From: DATMYQ01 sp035560935
GTDB lineage: Bacteria; Bacillota; Negativicutes; Sporomusales; Sporomusaceae
Assembly: GCA_035560935.1 (NCBI GenBank)
Contig: DATMYQ010000075.1
Span: 1 to 35,734, forward strand
Direction: 5' to 3'
DNA: 35,734 nucleotides
This document shows positions 17,191-25,340 of the stretch, in pieces. The position numbers and the translations under genes are program-made. Every line of letters begins with the position of its first letter. The stretch's first letter is position 1. The notes below the pieces were generated by a model, which was not told where the DNA came from, searched no databases, and saw nothing but the letters and a program-made list of their open reading frames with translations.

Positions 17191-18360
17191 TTATTGTAAC
17201 TTACTTTTGATGATTTCCACCGCCCGGTTTAACTGCGTATCAGTGAATTCATCAGCCGCGGTTTTGCTTTTTGCACCCTCCGGCAATTCCACTTTTTCGT
17301 CAGGCTCAATACCGATGCCATTGATGGAACGGTCATTGGGCGTCAAATATTTGGCAAACGTCAGTTTGATCGCGCCACTGTTTCCCAGCGGAAAAAGCGT
17401 TTGAACCGATCCTTTGCCGTACGTCTTGGTACCGACCAGCGTACCGGTTCCCCGGTCCTGCACCGCACCGGCCACAATTTCCGAGGCGCTGGCACTCCCC
17501 TGGTTGATCAACACCACCAACGGCAAGCTGGGTGTATTCGTTTTGGACTCATGCGTTTCCCGGGTTCCATCCCGGCGAATCACCGTCACCACATTGCCCG
17601 GCGGCACAAACTTACCGGACACTTTGACGCTTTCTTCCAACAAACCGCCGGGATTGTCCCGCAAATCCAGAATCACAGCTTTCATTCCCTGCTTTTGCAG
17701 TTCTTCATATTTTTGATTCAAGTCTTTACCGGTGGTTTCATTGAACATGGCAATCCGGATATAGCCGATATCATCCGGCAGCATCTTGCCGGACACGGTC
17801 TTAATCTGGATATTGGATCGGGTCAGCGCGTATTCCCGGTCCTCCTGCTCCGCCCGCCGGATGGTCAACGTCACCTGGGTACCTTCCGGTCCCCGGATCT
17901 TGCCGACGGCTTCATCCAATGCCATCTCCTTGGTATCTTTGCCGTCGATTTTCAGAATCTGATCGCCGCTTTTGATCCCGGCTTTTTCCCCGGGTGTTCC
18001 TTCAATCGGCGACACCACCGTCAGCACCTTGTCTTTAACGCCAATGACAATGCCGACGCCACCAAAGGAGCCTTCCGTCTCCACCATAAATTCCTTGTAC
18101 ATTTTGGCATCCATATACACCGAATGAGGATCACCCAGCGATTGCACCATGCCCTTGACGGCTCCCGCCGCCAGCGTTTCCACCGGCACTTCTTCCACAT
18201 AGCGGGACTTAATCACCTGCAGCGCCCGGAATACTTTCAGCGTCGTGGCAAAATCCGTTGCCGTGGCCCCCTGCAAAAAATATACAAACGCGCCGGATGT
18301 GGCCAAAAAGGTCATGACCATGACCAACACCGCGCCAACTAATGCTTTCTTACGGCTCAC
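17191..18360 (-). CDS. S41 C-terminal processing peptidase (CtpA/CtpB type)
   Basis: This 389-residue protein has an N-terminal membrane anchor (residues 6-29), so the protease faces the outside. A PDZ domain lies near 95-170 (GSFGGVGI, GIKSGDQILKIDG), followed by the S41 catalytic core. The expected nucleophile is S291 within GSASASEI and the general base K316 within TYGKG, 25 residues later as in characterised Tsp/CtpB enzymes. Family members cut protein C-termini in the envelope; in Bacillus CtpB acts in sporulation signalling and in many bacteria Ctp controls murein hydrolases. Placement after ftsEX and an M23 hydrolase fits the second role. The start is GTG at 18358-18360 with only a weak, distant SD. 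A strong hairpin lies in the leader. Confidence 0.93.
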   Translation of the reverse strand: MSRKKALVGAVLVMVMTFLATSGAFVYFLQGATATDFATTLKVFRALQVIKSRYVEEVPVETLAAGAVKGMVQSLGDPHSVYMDAKMYKEFMVETEGSFGGVGIVIGVKDKVLTVVSPIEGTPGEKAGIKSGDQILKIDGKDTKEMALDEAVGKIRGPEGTQVTLTIRRAEQEDREYALTRSNIQIKTVSGKMLPDDIGYIRIAMFNETTGKDLNQKYEELQKQGMKAVILDLRDNPGGLLEESVKVSGKFVPPGNVVTVIRRDGTRETHESKTNTPSLPLVVLINQGSASASEIVAGAVQDRGTGTLVGTKTYGKGSVQTLFPLGNSGAIKLTFAKYLTPNDRSINGIGIEPDEKVELPEGAKSKTAADEFTDTQLNRAVEIIKSKLQ

Positions 18361-18416
18361 CTGTCCACCGCCTGTTCTCCGGAATCTTGGTTCCGGCTAA
18401 TTGTTTGGTCATTACG

Positions 18417-18461
18417 GGTATCACGAAGGGACAACCTGCCCGGCTGTCCCTTCGTGATACC
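18417..18461. repeat. 17-bp perfect inverted repeat between the M23 and ctp genes
   Basis: Arms GGTATCACGAAGGGACA (18417-18433) and its exact complement (18445-18461) enclose an 11-nt loop. It starts 20 bp past the M23 stop codon. No T-run follows on the minus strand, so it is not a standard intrinsic terminator. It may be a processing or stability hairpin lowering expression of ctp relative to the genes above, or an interspersed palindromic element. Confidence 0.65.
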
Positions 18462-18481
18462 GTCCGCTGTTTTGATTGAAC

Positions 18482-19612
18482 TTACGGTAAATAACTCATC
18501 GGATTGGTTGGTTCCCCGTTTACCCGCACCTCAAAATGAACGTGAGGCCCGGTGGAATATCCGGTGGAACCGGCGGCAGCAATCGTTTGTCCCTTGCGGA
18601 CCGTCTGCCCTTCGCCTACCAGCAACTCTGAATTGTGCCCGTACAGGGTGGAAATTCCACGGCCATGATCGATGATCACAGCTTTGCCGTAACCTCCCAT
18701 CCAGCCGCTGAAAATGATCGTGCCGGCATCGGCGGCCGCCACGGCATCGCCGTAATCCGCCGCAATATCAATACCGCTGTGGTAGCGGCTGGTGCCGAAA
18801 ATCGGATGTACCCGGGTACCGTACGGTGAAGTAATCTCACCCATAATCGGCCACATCAGCGCACCGGAACCGCCGGCACTGCCTTTGCTGCCTCTCTGGA
18901 CGTTGCGGATCATCCGCTCAATCTGACGCGATGTATCCAGCAATTCCTGATAGGCCCGTTCCGCCACGTCCCGTTCACCCACCGCGCTCTGCAGTAATTG
19001 TTCCTGATCTTTTTTCCGGGCTTCAATAATGACTTTCTTTTCCGCGGCCACCCGTTTCATTTCCAGAATAGCGGCCCGGTCCCGCTCCAGTTCCGCCCGT
19101 TTTTGGGCCACCAGATCCCGTTCGGCCCGTACCTGGGCCACCAGTGTCAGATCCTGGTTGACAACCCGTTTCAACAAATCCATCCGGGTGGAAAAATCGA
19201 GAAAGTCTGACGCTCCCAACAGCACATCCACATAGCTGACCTGGCCATTTTCATAAATGTCCCGCATCCGTTTGTTCAGTACCTGGCTGCGTTCCGCCAA
19301 CCGTTTCTCCGCTTTGTTCAACAAATCAGTATTGGTGACAATCTGCTTTTCCGTAGCAGCCAGTTGACTCATGATATTATTATAATCCTGCTGGGCTCCG
19401 GTCAGTTCCATCTGGATGTTCTGCAGTTTGCCGGCCACGCTGTCCACCTGCTGTTGTGCCTGGGACAGCTTGTTTTGCTGTGTCTGCATCTGCTCGTTGA
19501 CCCGCTGCAGTTCCTCTTGTTTTTGCTGTACATCTTCCGCCAGCGCCAGGCTGGCCGGTCCGCTCAAGAACGCCATCGTCAAGAGCACCGCCGTCATTCT
19601 TTTGAAGTTCAT
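18482..19612 (-). CDS. M23 murein endopeptidase with coiled coil, likely FtsEX partner
   Basis: The product (376 residues from the ATG at 19610-19612) has a Sec signal peptide ending near ALA (about residue 25). A long coiled-coil region follows (about 28-238, rich in Gln/Lys/Glu/Arg), then a C-terminal LytM/M23 domain (258-376). All zinc-site residues are present: HSGID (H278, D282) and HVHF (H357, H359). It should therefore be an active peptidoglycan endopeptidase, unlike E. coli EnvC, whose LytM domain is degenerate. An upstream ATG at 19618 sits only 1-2 nt from GGAGG, so the second ATG with 7-nt spacing is preferred. It follows ftsX by 30-odd bp, which suggests that FtsEX drives its activity through the coiled coil. 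Confidence 0.92.
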   Translation of the reverse strand: MNFKRMTAVLLTMAFLSGPASLALAEDVQQKQEELQRVNEQMQTQQNKLSQAQQQVDSVAGKLQNIQMELTGAQQDYNNIMSQLAATEKQIVTNTDLLNKAEKRLAERSQVLNKRMRDIYENGQVSYVDVLLGASDFLDFSTRMDLLKRVVNQDLTLVAQVRAERDLVAQKRAELERDRAAILEMKRVAAEKKVIIEARKKDQEQLLQSAVGERDVAERAYQELLDTSRQIERMIRNVQRGSKGSAGGSGALMWPIMGEITSPYGTRVHPIFGTSRYHSGIDIAADYGDAVAAADAGTIIFSGWMGGYGKAVIIDHGRGISTLYGHNSELLVGEGQTVRKGQTIAAAGSTGYSTGPHVHFEVRVNGEPTNPMSYLP

Positions 19613-19648
19613 CCACATTCCTCCTGTTCCCGGCTTCTTTCCGGCTTA

Positions 19649-20536
19649 TTATACATTCATAAACCGCCGCAGCGAGATCGTGCTCCCCAGAGCGCCGATG
19701 GCAGTGCCGACAATCAATAAAGCCACACTGATAATCGTTAAAAAAGGATATTTGGGAATCAAAGGCAAAAATGCCAGTGATTCATATACCCGTTCCGTAA
19801 ACAGGCTATAGCTTTCGATCAGCGCCAGCACCGCCAGCAACGCACCAAAGAATCCCAGTACCATGCCTTCGATCAGGAATGGCCAGCGGATAAACCAGTC
19901 GGTGGCTCCCACATATTTCATGATGCCGATCTCTTTGCGCCGGGCAAACACCGTGATCCGAATGGTGTTGGAGATAATAAACAATGCTGCCAACGCCAGG
20001 AAAATAATCAGAACCAAGCCAAACACCCGGATCATTTTCGTCAATTGGAACAACTGTTCAATGACTTCCTGCCCGTACTTGGTATTTTCCACGCCTTTGA
20101 GCTGGCTGATCGCCTGGGCGGTCGGCTTCACCTGCTCCGGTCGCTCCAGTTTGATCTCAAAAGCATTGGGCAGCGGGTTAGTATCTCCCAGCGCGCTGAG
20201 CAAGCCCTGCTGCTGCCCCAGTCGGTCCTTAAACCGGGTCATCGCCGTTTCCTTGTCCACAAACAATACCTGCGATACGCCCGGCATGTTGCTGATCCGG
20301 GTGCCAATCTCCCGCATATCCCGGTCACTCATGCCATCCTGCAAATAGGCCGTCACCTGGATTTGCGACTCCAGCGCCGAAGCCATATGGTTCAGATTCA
20401 GCACCATCACCAGGAAAACGCCCAGAATCAGAAGCGACAGCGCCACGGTGCTGACTGACGCCACACTCATCAGCGCATTATGCTTCAGGGAGGAAAATGC
20501 TTCTTTGATAAAATATTCAAAGGTTCTAATCCTCAT
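19649..20536 (-). CDS. ftsX: cell division ABC transporter-like protein FtsX
   Basis: FtsX is the membrane half of the FtsEX complex, which transmits ATP hydrolysis by FtsE to an extracellular murein hydrolase. The 295-residue product has one N-terminal helix (about 22-46), a large extracytoplasmic loop with the FtsX ECD (about 50-165, IQVTAYLQDGMSDRDM), then three further helices (about 170-195, 220-245, 265-285). The start ATG at 20534-20536 overlaps the end of ftsE by 11 nt, so the two are translationally coupled. The M23 hydrolase gene follows at once. Confidence 0.95.
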   Translation of the reverse strand: MRIRTFEYFIKEAFSSLKHNALMSVASVSTVALSLLILGVFLVMVLNLNHMASALESQIQVTAYLQDGMSDRDMREIGTRISNMPGVSQVLFVDKETAMTRFKDRLGQQQGLLSALGDTNPLPNAFEIKLERPEQVKPTAQAISQLKGVENTKYGQEVIEQLFQLTKMIRVFGLVLIIFLALAALFIISNTIRITVFARRKEIGIMKYVGATDWFIRWPFLIEGMVLGFFGALLAVLALIESYSLFTERVYESLAFLPLIPKYPFLTIISVALLIVGTAIGALGSTISLRRFMNV

Positions 20537-21212
20537 AGCCGTAGACCCCTCTTTCTTGGTCGCGGACTATGCGGCCCTTTTCGATGGCAATCACCCGTTT
20601 TTGCATACCGTCCACCACCGTTTTGTCATGGGTTGCCATAACAATGGTGGTACCGGATTTATTGATCCGGTCAAACACTTTCATGATGTCCCAGGACGTA
20701 TCCGGATCCAAATTGCCGGTCGGTTCATCGGCAATCACCACCCGGGGATTGTTTACAATAGCGCGGGCAATGGCCACCCGCTGCTGCTCACCGCCGGACA
20801 GTTCCGCCGGATACGCCCGGATCTTGTGCCGCAGGCCCACCAAGTCCAGCACCGCTTGCACCCGTTTCTGGATTTCCCGCCGGGGCTCCTCAATGACGCG
20901 CATCGCAAAAGCGACGTTATCAAACACCGTTTTATTAGGCAGCAAACGGTAATCCTGGAACACGATACCCAGACCGCGCCGCAGATATGGCACTTCTTCC
21001 GGTTTCAGCGCCGTCACATCCCGGCCATTGACAACAATTTTGCCGCTGGATGCCACTTCTTCACGGAAAATCAGTTTAACAAACGTGGATTTACCGGCTC
21101 CGCTGGGACCAACCACAAAGACAAAATCGCCCTTTTCAATGCTTACCGTAACATTAGTCAGAGCTACAGAACCAGTTTCATATATTTTGCTCAAGTCTTG
21201 CATCTGAATCAA
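20526..21212 (-). CDS. ftsE: cell division ATP-binding protein FtsE
   Basis: This 228-residue cytoplasmic ATPase powers FtsX. Walker A is GPSGAGKST, the signature is LSGGEQQRVAIARAI and Walker B is VVIADEP; all are intact. The TTG start at 21210-21212 is favoured: AGGAGG lies 10 nt upstream and MIQMQDLSKIYETG aligns with the usual FtsE N-terminus, whereas the ATG at 21203 would be 19 nt from the SD. It is the first gene of the ftsEX-M23-ctp run. A TATAAT at 21253-21258 may be its -10, but no matching -35 is visible. Confidence 0.95.
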   Translation of the reverse strand: MIQMQDLSKIYETGSVALTNVTVSIEKGDFVFVVGPSGAGKSTFVKLIFREEVASSGKIVVNGRDVTALKPEEVPYLRRGLGIVFQDYRLLPNKTVFDNVAFAMRVIEEPRREIQKRVQAVLDLVGLRHKIRAYPAELSGGEQQRVAIARAIVNNPRVVIADEPTGNLDPDTSWDIMKVFDRINKSGTTIVMATHDKTVVDGMQKRVIAIEKGRIVRDQERGVYGYED

Positions 21213-21335
21213 AACCGATATACCTCCTGGATCTTACGACCCTTTTATACGAATTATACAAATCAAACCGCAGCGTGAATCACCGGGAAGACGCCCGGCA
21301 CAGTGCTCGCAACCGCCGAAAGTATAAACTTATTG

Positions 21336-21356
21336 CCCAAAAAGCGCTCTCGCTTT
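21336..21356 (-). terminator. intrinsic terminator after the transketolase genes
   Basis: Minus-strand stem AAAGCG/CGCTTT (21341-21356) with a 4-nt AGAG loop, running into TTTTTGGG. It lies about 100 bp past the transketolase C-subunit stop codon. The stem is short, so confidence is moderate. Confidence 0.5.
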
Positions 21357-21457
21357 CCGCAAGTAAAAACTTACACCAAATAGTTTCTTTCGACACCTGC
21401 CGAAAAATCCCTTTTTTTTACTCCTGTTTTATCGCAAAAAACTTCCGGATCGCCGGT

Positions 21458-22408
21458 CTATGAAGATTTTCTCGCCAAGACCCGTCGGGTCGCACCCACA
21501 ATGTCGGCGGCAGTCAGGCCAAACTTTTTCAGTAAGTCCTGCGGCGTTCCCGATTCGCCAAAGCGGTCCTGAATACCGACCCGTTCCAACGGAACCGGGC
21601 ATTGCTCGCCCAGTACTTCCGCCACGGCGCCGCCTAAGCCACCCAACACGCTGTGTTCTTCACAACTGACAATCGCGCCGGTATCCCGGGCCGCCGCCAC
21701 AATCGCCGCCGTATCCAGCGGTTTGATCGTGGCCATGTTCAACACCCGAACGCTAACGCCTTCAGCCGCCAATAGTTTCGCCGCTTCCACCGCCGCCGAG
21801 GTCAACATGCCGCAGGCAATCAGCGTGACATCCTTACCGTCCGCCAACTGCGCCGCTTTGCCCAGCGTGAATTGGTACTTCTCATCAAAGACATCTGAAG
21901 CCGCCATCCGTCCCAGCCGCAGATATACCGGTCCCTTGACCGCCGCCGCCGCACGAACGGCCTGGCGGGTTTCCGCCGCATCCGCCGGCACGATGACCGT
22001 CATTCCCGGCAATACCCGCATCAGGGCAATGTCTTCCACCGTCTGGTGAGACGCGCCGTCCTCGCCGACGGTAATGCCGGCATGGGTCGCGGCGATTTTT
22101 ACATTCAGGCCCGGATAGCAAATGGAATTGCGCACCTGTTCAAATGCCCGCCCGGACGCAAACATGGCAAAAGTGGAGACAAACGGCAGTTTGCCAGCCG
22201 CCGCCAGGCCAGCCGCCACGCCCATCATATTCTGCTCGGCAATGCCGCAGTTTACGAACCGGTCCGGATACATCTTGGCAAATTCATTGGTTTTGGTGGA
22301 TTTGGACAAATCGGCGTCCAGGACCACAATATTGGAATTTTCCCCGCCCAGTGCTTTCAGTTCTTCACCATAAGCCTCACGGGTCGCTAATACTTTACCC
22401 AAAATCAC
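21458..22408 (-). CDS. transketolase, C-terminal subunit
   Basis: This is the pyrimidine-binding and C-terminal half of a split transketolase, which transfers two-carbon ketol units in the non-oxidative pentose phosphate pathway with thiamine diphosphate. The pyrimidine domain shows NCGIAEQNMMGVAAGLA (the conserved Glu that activates the cofactor) and THAGITVGEDGASHQ. The C-terminal domain follows from about residue 190. The start is uncertain: the open frame reaches a TTG at 22450, but family alignment (GKVLATREAYG near the N-terminus) and GAGGTG favour the GTG at 22406-22408. The N-subunit gene precedes it, so both are co-expressed. Confidence 0.93.
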   Translation of the reverse strand: MILGKVLATREAYGEELKALGGENSNIVVLDADLSKSTKTNEFAKMYPDRFVNCGIAEQNMMGVAAGLAAAGKLPFVSTFAMFASGRAFEQVRNSICYPGLNVKIAATHAGITVGEDGASHQTVEDIALMRVLPGMTVIVPADAAETRQAVRAAAAVKGPVYLRLGRMAASDVFDEKYQFTLGKAAQLADGKDVTLIACGMLTSAAVEAAKLLAAEGVSVRVLNMATIKPLDTAAIVAAARDTGAIVSCEEHSVLGGLGGAVAEVLGEQCPVPLERVGIQDRFGESGTPQDLLKKFGLTAADIVGATRRVLARKSS

Positions 22409-22457
22409 GCACCTCGATTCTGCAATCTTTGTTTTATTTTCCGAAAACAATCCTTGT

Positions 22458-23336
22458 CTATTCCTGAAGCAAGTGCTCCAATTCTTTTAAAAACAACAGG
22501 CATTCCTGCTGGCTGGGCGCCTTGCCGTGCCAGTCCACCGCATTTTCAATGCTGCAGACGCCTTTGCCTTTGACGGTTTTCGCTACAATCATCGTCGGCT
22601 GGCCTTTGGTGGCCTGCGCCGTCGCCACGGCCTGTGCGATGGCTTCGTAATCGTGCCCGTCGATCACCAGCACGTTCCAGCCAAAGTTTTGCCATTTTTC
22701 CGGAATCGGCAGCGGCGACATCACTGTTGCCACCGGACCGTCAATCTGCAGGCCGTTAAAATCCACAAACGCCGTCAAATTGTCCAGTTTATAGTGAGCG
22801 GCAAACATCGCCGCCTCCCAAACCTGACCTTCCTCCAGTTCGCCGTCACCCAGCAGCGCGTAAACCCGGCCGGCTTTGCCGTCCAGTTTGTTGGCCAGCG
22901 CCATACCGCAGGCGGCACTGATTCCCTGCCCTAAAGAGCCGGTGGACATATCCACCCCCGGTGTGGAACCAAGGCTGGGATGACCCTGCAAATGGCTGCC
23001 GGTCTTACGCAGCGTCAGCAGATCCGCTTCCGGGAAAAAACCCCGTTCCGCCAGCGTGGCGTACAACACCGGCGCGGCATGTCCTTTGGACAGTACGAAC
23101 CGGTCCCGCTCCGGCCATTCCGGCCGTTGCGGGTCAATGCTCATCACCTGAAAATACAACGTGGCCAGGATATCGGCAGCGGACAGCGACCCGCCGGGAT
23201 GACCCGACTTGGCTTCCGTCACCATTTTTACGATATTCCGCCGGATGGACAGGGCCCGGCGGGCCAGTTCCTCCGTCTGTGCGACGGTCAGGCGGTGTGC
23301 ACCGCCGCCATTGCCGGATTCCTTTGCTATAACCAT
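22458..23336 (-). CDS. transketolase, N-terminal subunit
   Basis: This is the diphosphate-binding half (292 residues) of the split transketolase. It has the substrate/cofactor histidine region LSKGHAAPVLYATL, the GSLGQGISAACGMAL loop and the thiamine diphosphate motif beginning GDGELEEGQVWEA. Two-gene transketolases are common in Firmicutes and archaea. Its SD, AGGAGG, overlaps the stop region of the preceding YitT gene (12-nt gap), so it sits in the same operon as the envelope genes upstream. The ATG is at 23334-23336. Confidence 0.95.
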   Translation of the reverse strand: MVIAKESGNGGGAHRLTVAQTEELARRALSIRRNIVKMVTEAKSGHPGGSLSAADILATLYFQVMSIDPQRPEWPERDRFVLSKGHAAPVLYATLAERGFFPEADLLTLRKTGSHLQGHPSLGSTPGVDMSTGSLGQGISAACGMALANKLDGKAGRVYALLGDGELEEGQVWEAAMFAAHYKLDNLTAFVDFNGLQIDGPVATVMSPLPIPEKWQNFGWNVLVIDGHDYEAIAQAVATAQATKGQPTMIVAKTVKGKGVCSIENAVDWHGKAPSQQECLLFLKELEHLLQE

Positions 23337-23348
23337 ATTTACAACCTC

Positions 23349-24191
23349 CTAATTTTGCGAGTGGGCGTTGAAACCCTCGCCTAATACTTCATGGGCATCA
23401 GTCACAATCACGAAAGCCCGGTTATCAATCCGGGCCACCAGGTTTTTCACCCGCGAAACCTCCCGGATGCTAACCACACAAAACACCACATTCCGTTCCG
23501 TACCGGTATAAGCCCCCCGGCCGGCCAGGAACGTGACCCCCCGGCCCAGTTCCTGTAAAATGGCATCCGCCACCTGGTCCGAATGGACGGACATGATAAA
23601 AAAAGCCTTGGCGGAACGGGGTCCTTCCTGAATCAGATCAATGATCTGCGCCGTAACGAACAGACAAATCAGCGCGTACAGCGACAGTTCCGCATTGCCG
23701 AAGGCAACACCGGCCAGGGCGATAATGAAAAAATCCGCTCCCAGCAGCGCCTGCCCAATGCTGATGCCAAACACTTTATTTATCATAGCCGCCACCAAAT
23801 CGGTGCCGGCAGTGGTGCCATGAAACCGGAAAACCAAACCCATGCCCACGCCGCAGACCACTCCGCCGTACAGCGCGTTCAGCAACAGGTCATGGGTCAG
23901 TACGGGGATATAAGGAACGGTCAAATCGATAGTTATCGACATGATTGCCGCCGCAAACAACGTATTGGCCCCAAAACGGCCACCCAGCAAGCGAATGCTG
24001 ATCAGCAGCAGAGGGATATCAAAAGACAGCATCGTCATCCCCACCGGCAGTCCCGTCAGGTGGTGAATTACCGTGGCCAGGCCGCTGGTGCCGCCGGCGG
24101 CAATTTTATGGGGAATCAAAAACATATTCAACGCAACGGCGGTGATCACCACCCCCAGCGTAATGCCCAAATAATCCCGCAATCGAGTCAT
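23349..24191 (-). CDS. YitT family membrane protein (DUF161 + DUF2179)
   Basis: The 280-residue product has five or so hydrophobic segments in residues 8-190 with the glycine-rich signature GGTSGLATVIHHLTG. A soluble C-terminal DUF2179 domain follows (about 220-275, GVTFLAGRGAYTG, KNLVARIDNRAFVIVTDAHEVLGEGF). The family's transport or regulatory role is not established. GAGGAGG precedes the ATG at 24189-24191. It lies 42 bp after csaB and 12 bp before the transketolase N subunit. Confidence 0.9.
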   Translation of the reverse strand: MTRLRDYLGITLGVVITAVALNMFLIPHKIAAGGTSGLATVIHHLTGLPVGMTMLSFDIPLLLISIRLLGGRFGANTLFAAAIMSITIDLTVPYIPVLTHDLLLNALYGGVVCGVGMGLVFRFHGTTAGTDLVAAMINKVFGISIGQALLGADFFIIALAGVAFGNAELSLYALICLFVTAQIIDLIQEGPRSAKAFFIMSVHSDQVADAILQELGRGVTFLAGRGAYTGTERNVVFCVVSIREVSRVKNLVARIDNRAFVIVTDAHEVLGEGFNAHSQN

Positions 24192-24233
24192 GCTACCGCC
24201 TCCTCATGGGATCGCAAACCGGCGAACCCAGGG

Positions 24234-25340
24234 TCAGGGCTTTTTTAGTTCCCCGCCCAGCAACGCCACCGCCAGCTCCGCATTCCGGAATGCTTTTTGC
24301 CACAGCCCGGTCAGCCGTTCTTCCCGTTCCGGATTATTCTGTTTCCGTTGCTGCCAGTGCAGCCGGACCGCTTCCAGCAGTTGCTCCGGCTGCAGGGTAT
24401 CCAGGCTGCCGACCGGCGTCTCTCCCAATGTCTCCAGAAATCCGTCGATTTTGGGATCGTAGGAAATACCGACCAGCGGTGTGTGCATCACCGCGGCAAA
24501 GATCAGGGCGTGCAGCCTGATTCCCACCAGCAAGTCCATATTCCCCACCAACGACAACAGTTCACCATTGGTATAGCACTCCGGCAGCACCGTCGCCGGG
24601 AAGGTCATACGGTCGGCAATCGCCTGGGACGCCGTCAGGTCATCGGGATATTGCATCGGTAAAAACACAATCCGGGCTCCCAGTTCCTCGCTCATCCGAT
24701 CCAGCGCCGCCGCCAGCACTTCTTTGTAGCGCCCGCCGGCCTTCCATTCCCGGACCGAAACGCCAATTCGCGGCGTCACGCCCTCGACACCGTGCCGGCG
24801 CAAAATGTTCCGGCCAATCTGCCGGTCAATGGGATGCGTAGTCAACACGGAATCCGCGGTCAGATAAACGGGCGGCGCCGTAATCCCCAACGCCGCCAGC
24901 TCCGTCAGCGACCCTTCGTCCCGGACGGTAATCAGATCCGTCCGGTTCACAATCTGCCGCATCGCCGCCCGGGCCAGACCACCCCGTACCGGTCCGATGC
25001 CCTGCGCGTACAGCATGACCGGTTTCCCCAGCAACTGCGCCAGCAACATAATGCTCAAATAATAATGGAGGCTGCGACCACTGGTCACGTCCTGCAACAG
25101 GCTGCCGCCGCCGCTGATCAACAAATCAGCCTGAACCAGCCGCCGGGCAATGGCGGGGTAATTCATCCGGTATACCGCATCCACACCGTGGCGTCGCCGG
25201 GTATTTTCCGGATCGCCGGAAATCACCGTAATCCGGATGTGAGGATCCACATCGGTCAACGCCTCAATCATGGCGGTCAGCATCGCTTCATCCCCGGCGT
25301 TGGAAAAACCGTAATAGCCGGATACGACTACACTACTCAT
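24234..25340 (-). CDS. csaB: polysaccharide pyruvyl transferase CsaB
   Basis: CsaB adds a ketal-linked pyruvate to a secondary cell-wall polymer; SLH domains of S-layer or outer-membrane-anchoring proteins bind this modified polymer. The 368-residue protein begins VVVSGYYGFSNAGDEAML, the hallmark N-terminus of the family, and carries SGGGSLLQDVTSGRSLHYY and VGIRLHALIFA. Its ATG at 25338-25340 overlaps the stop codon of the upstream DUF5693-like gene by 8 nt, a coupling often seen for these two genes. It is cytoplasmic, with no signal peptide. Confidence 0.93.
   Translation of the reverse strand: MSSVVVSGYYGFSNAGDEAMLTAMIEALTDVDPHIRITVISGDPENTRRRHGVDAVYRMNYPAIARRLVQADLLISGGGSLLQDVTSGRSLHYYLSIMLLAQLLGKPVMLYAQGIGPVRGGLARAAMRQIVNRTDLITVRDEGSLTELAALGITAPPVYLTADSVLTTHPIDRQIGRNILRRHGVEGVTPRIGVSVREWKAGGRYKEVLAAALDRMSEELGARIVFLPMQYPDDLTASQAIADRMTFPATVLPECYTNGELLSLVGNMDLLVGIRLHALIFAAVMHTPLVGISYDPKIDGFLETLGETPVGSLDTLQPEQLLEAVRLHWQQRKQNNPEREERLTGLWQKAFRNAELAVALLGGELKKP

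Noticed and set aside
21213..21335. Promoter for ftsE
   Set aside because: TATAAT at 21253-21258 is present but no acceptable -35 at 16-18 nt was found, so it was not listed as a feature.
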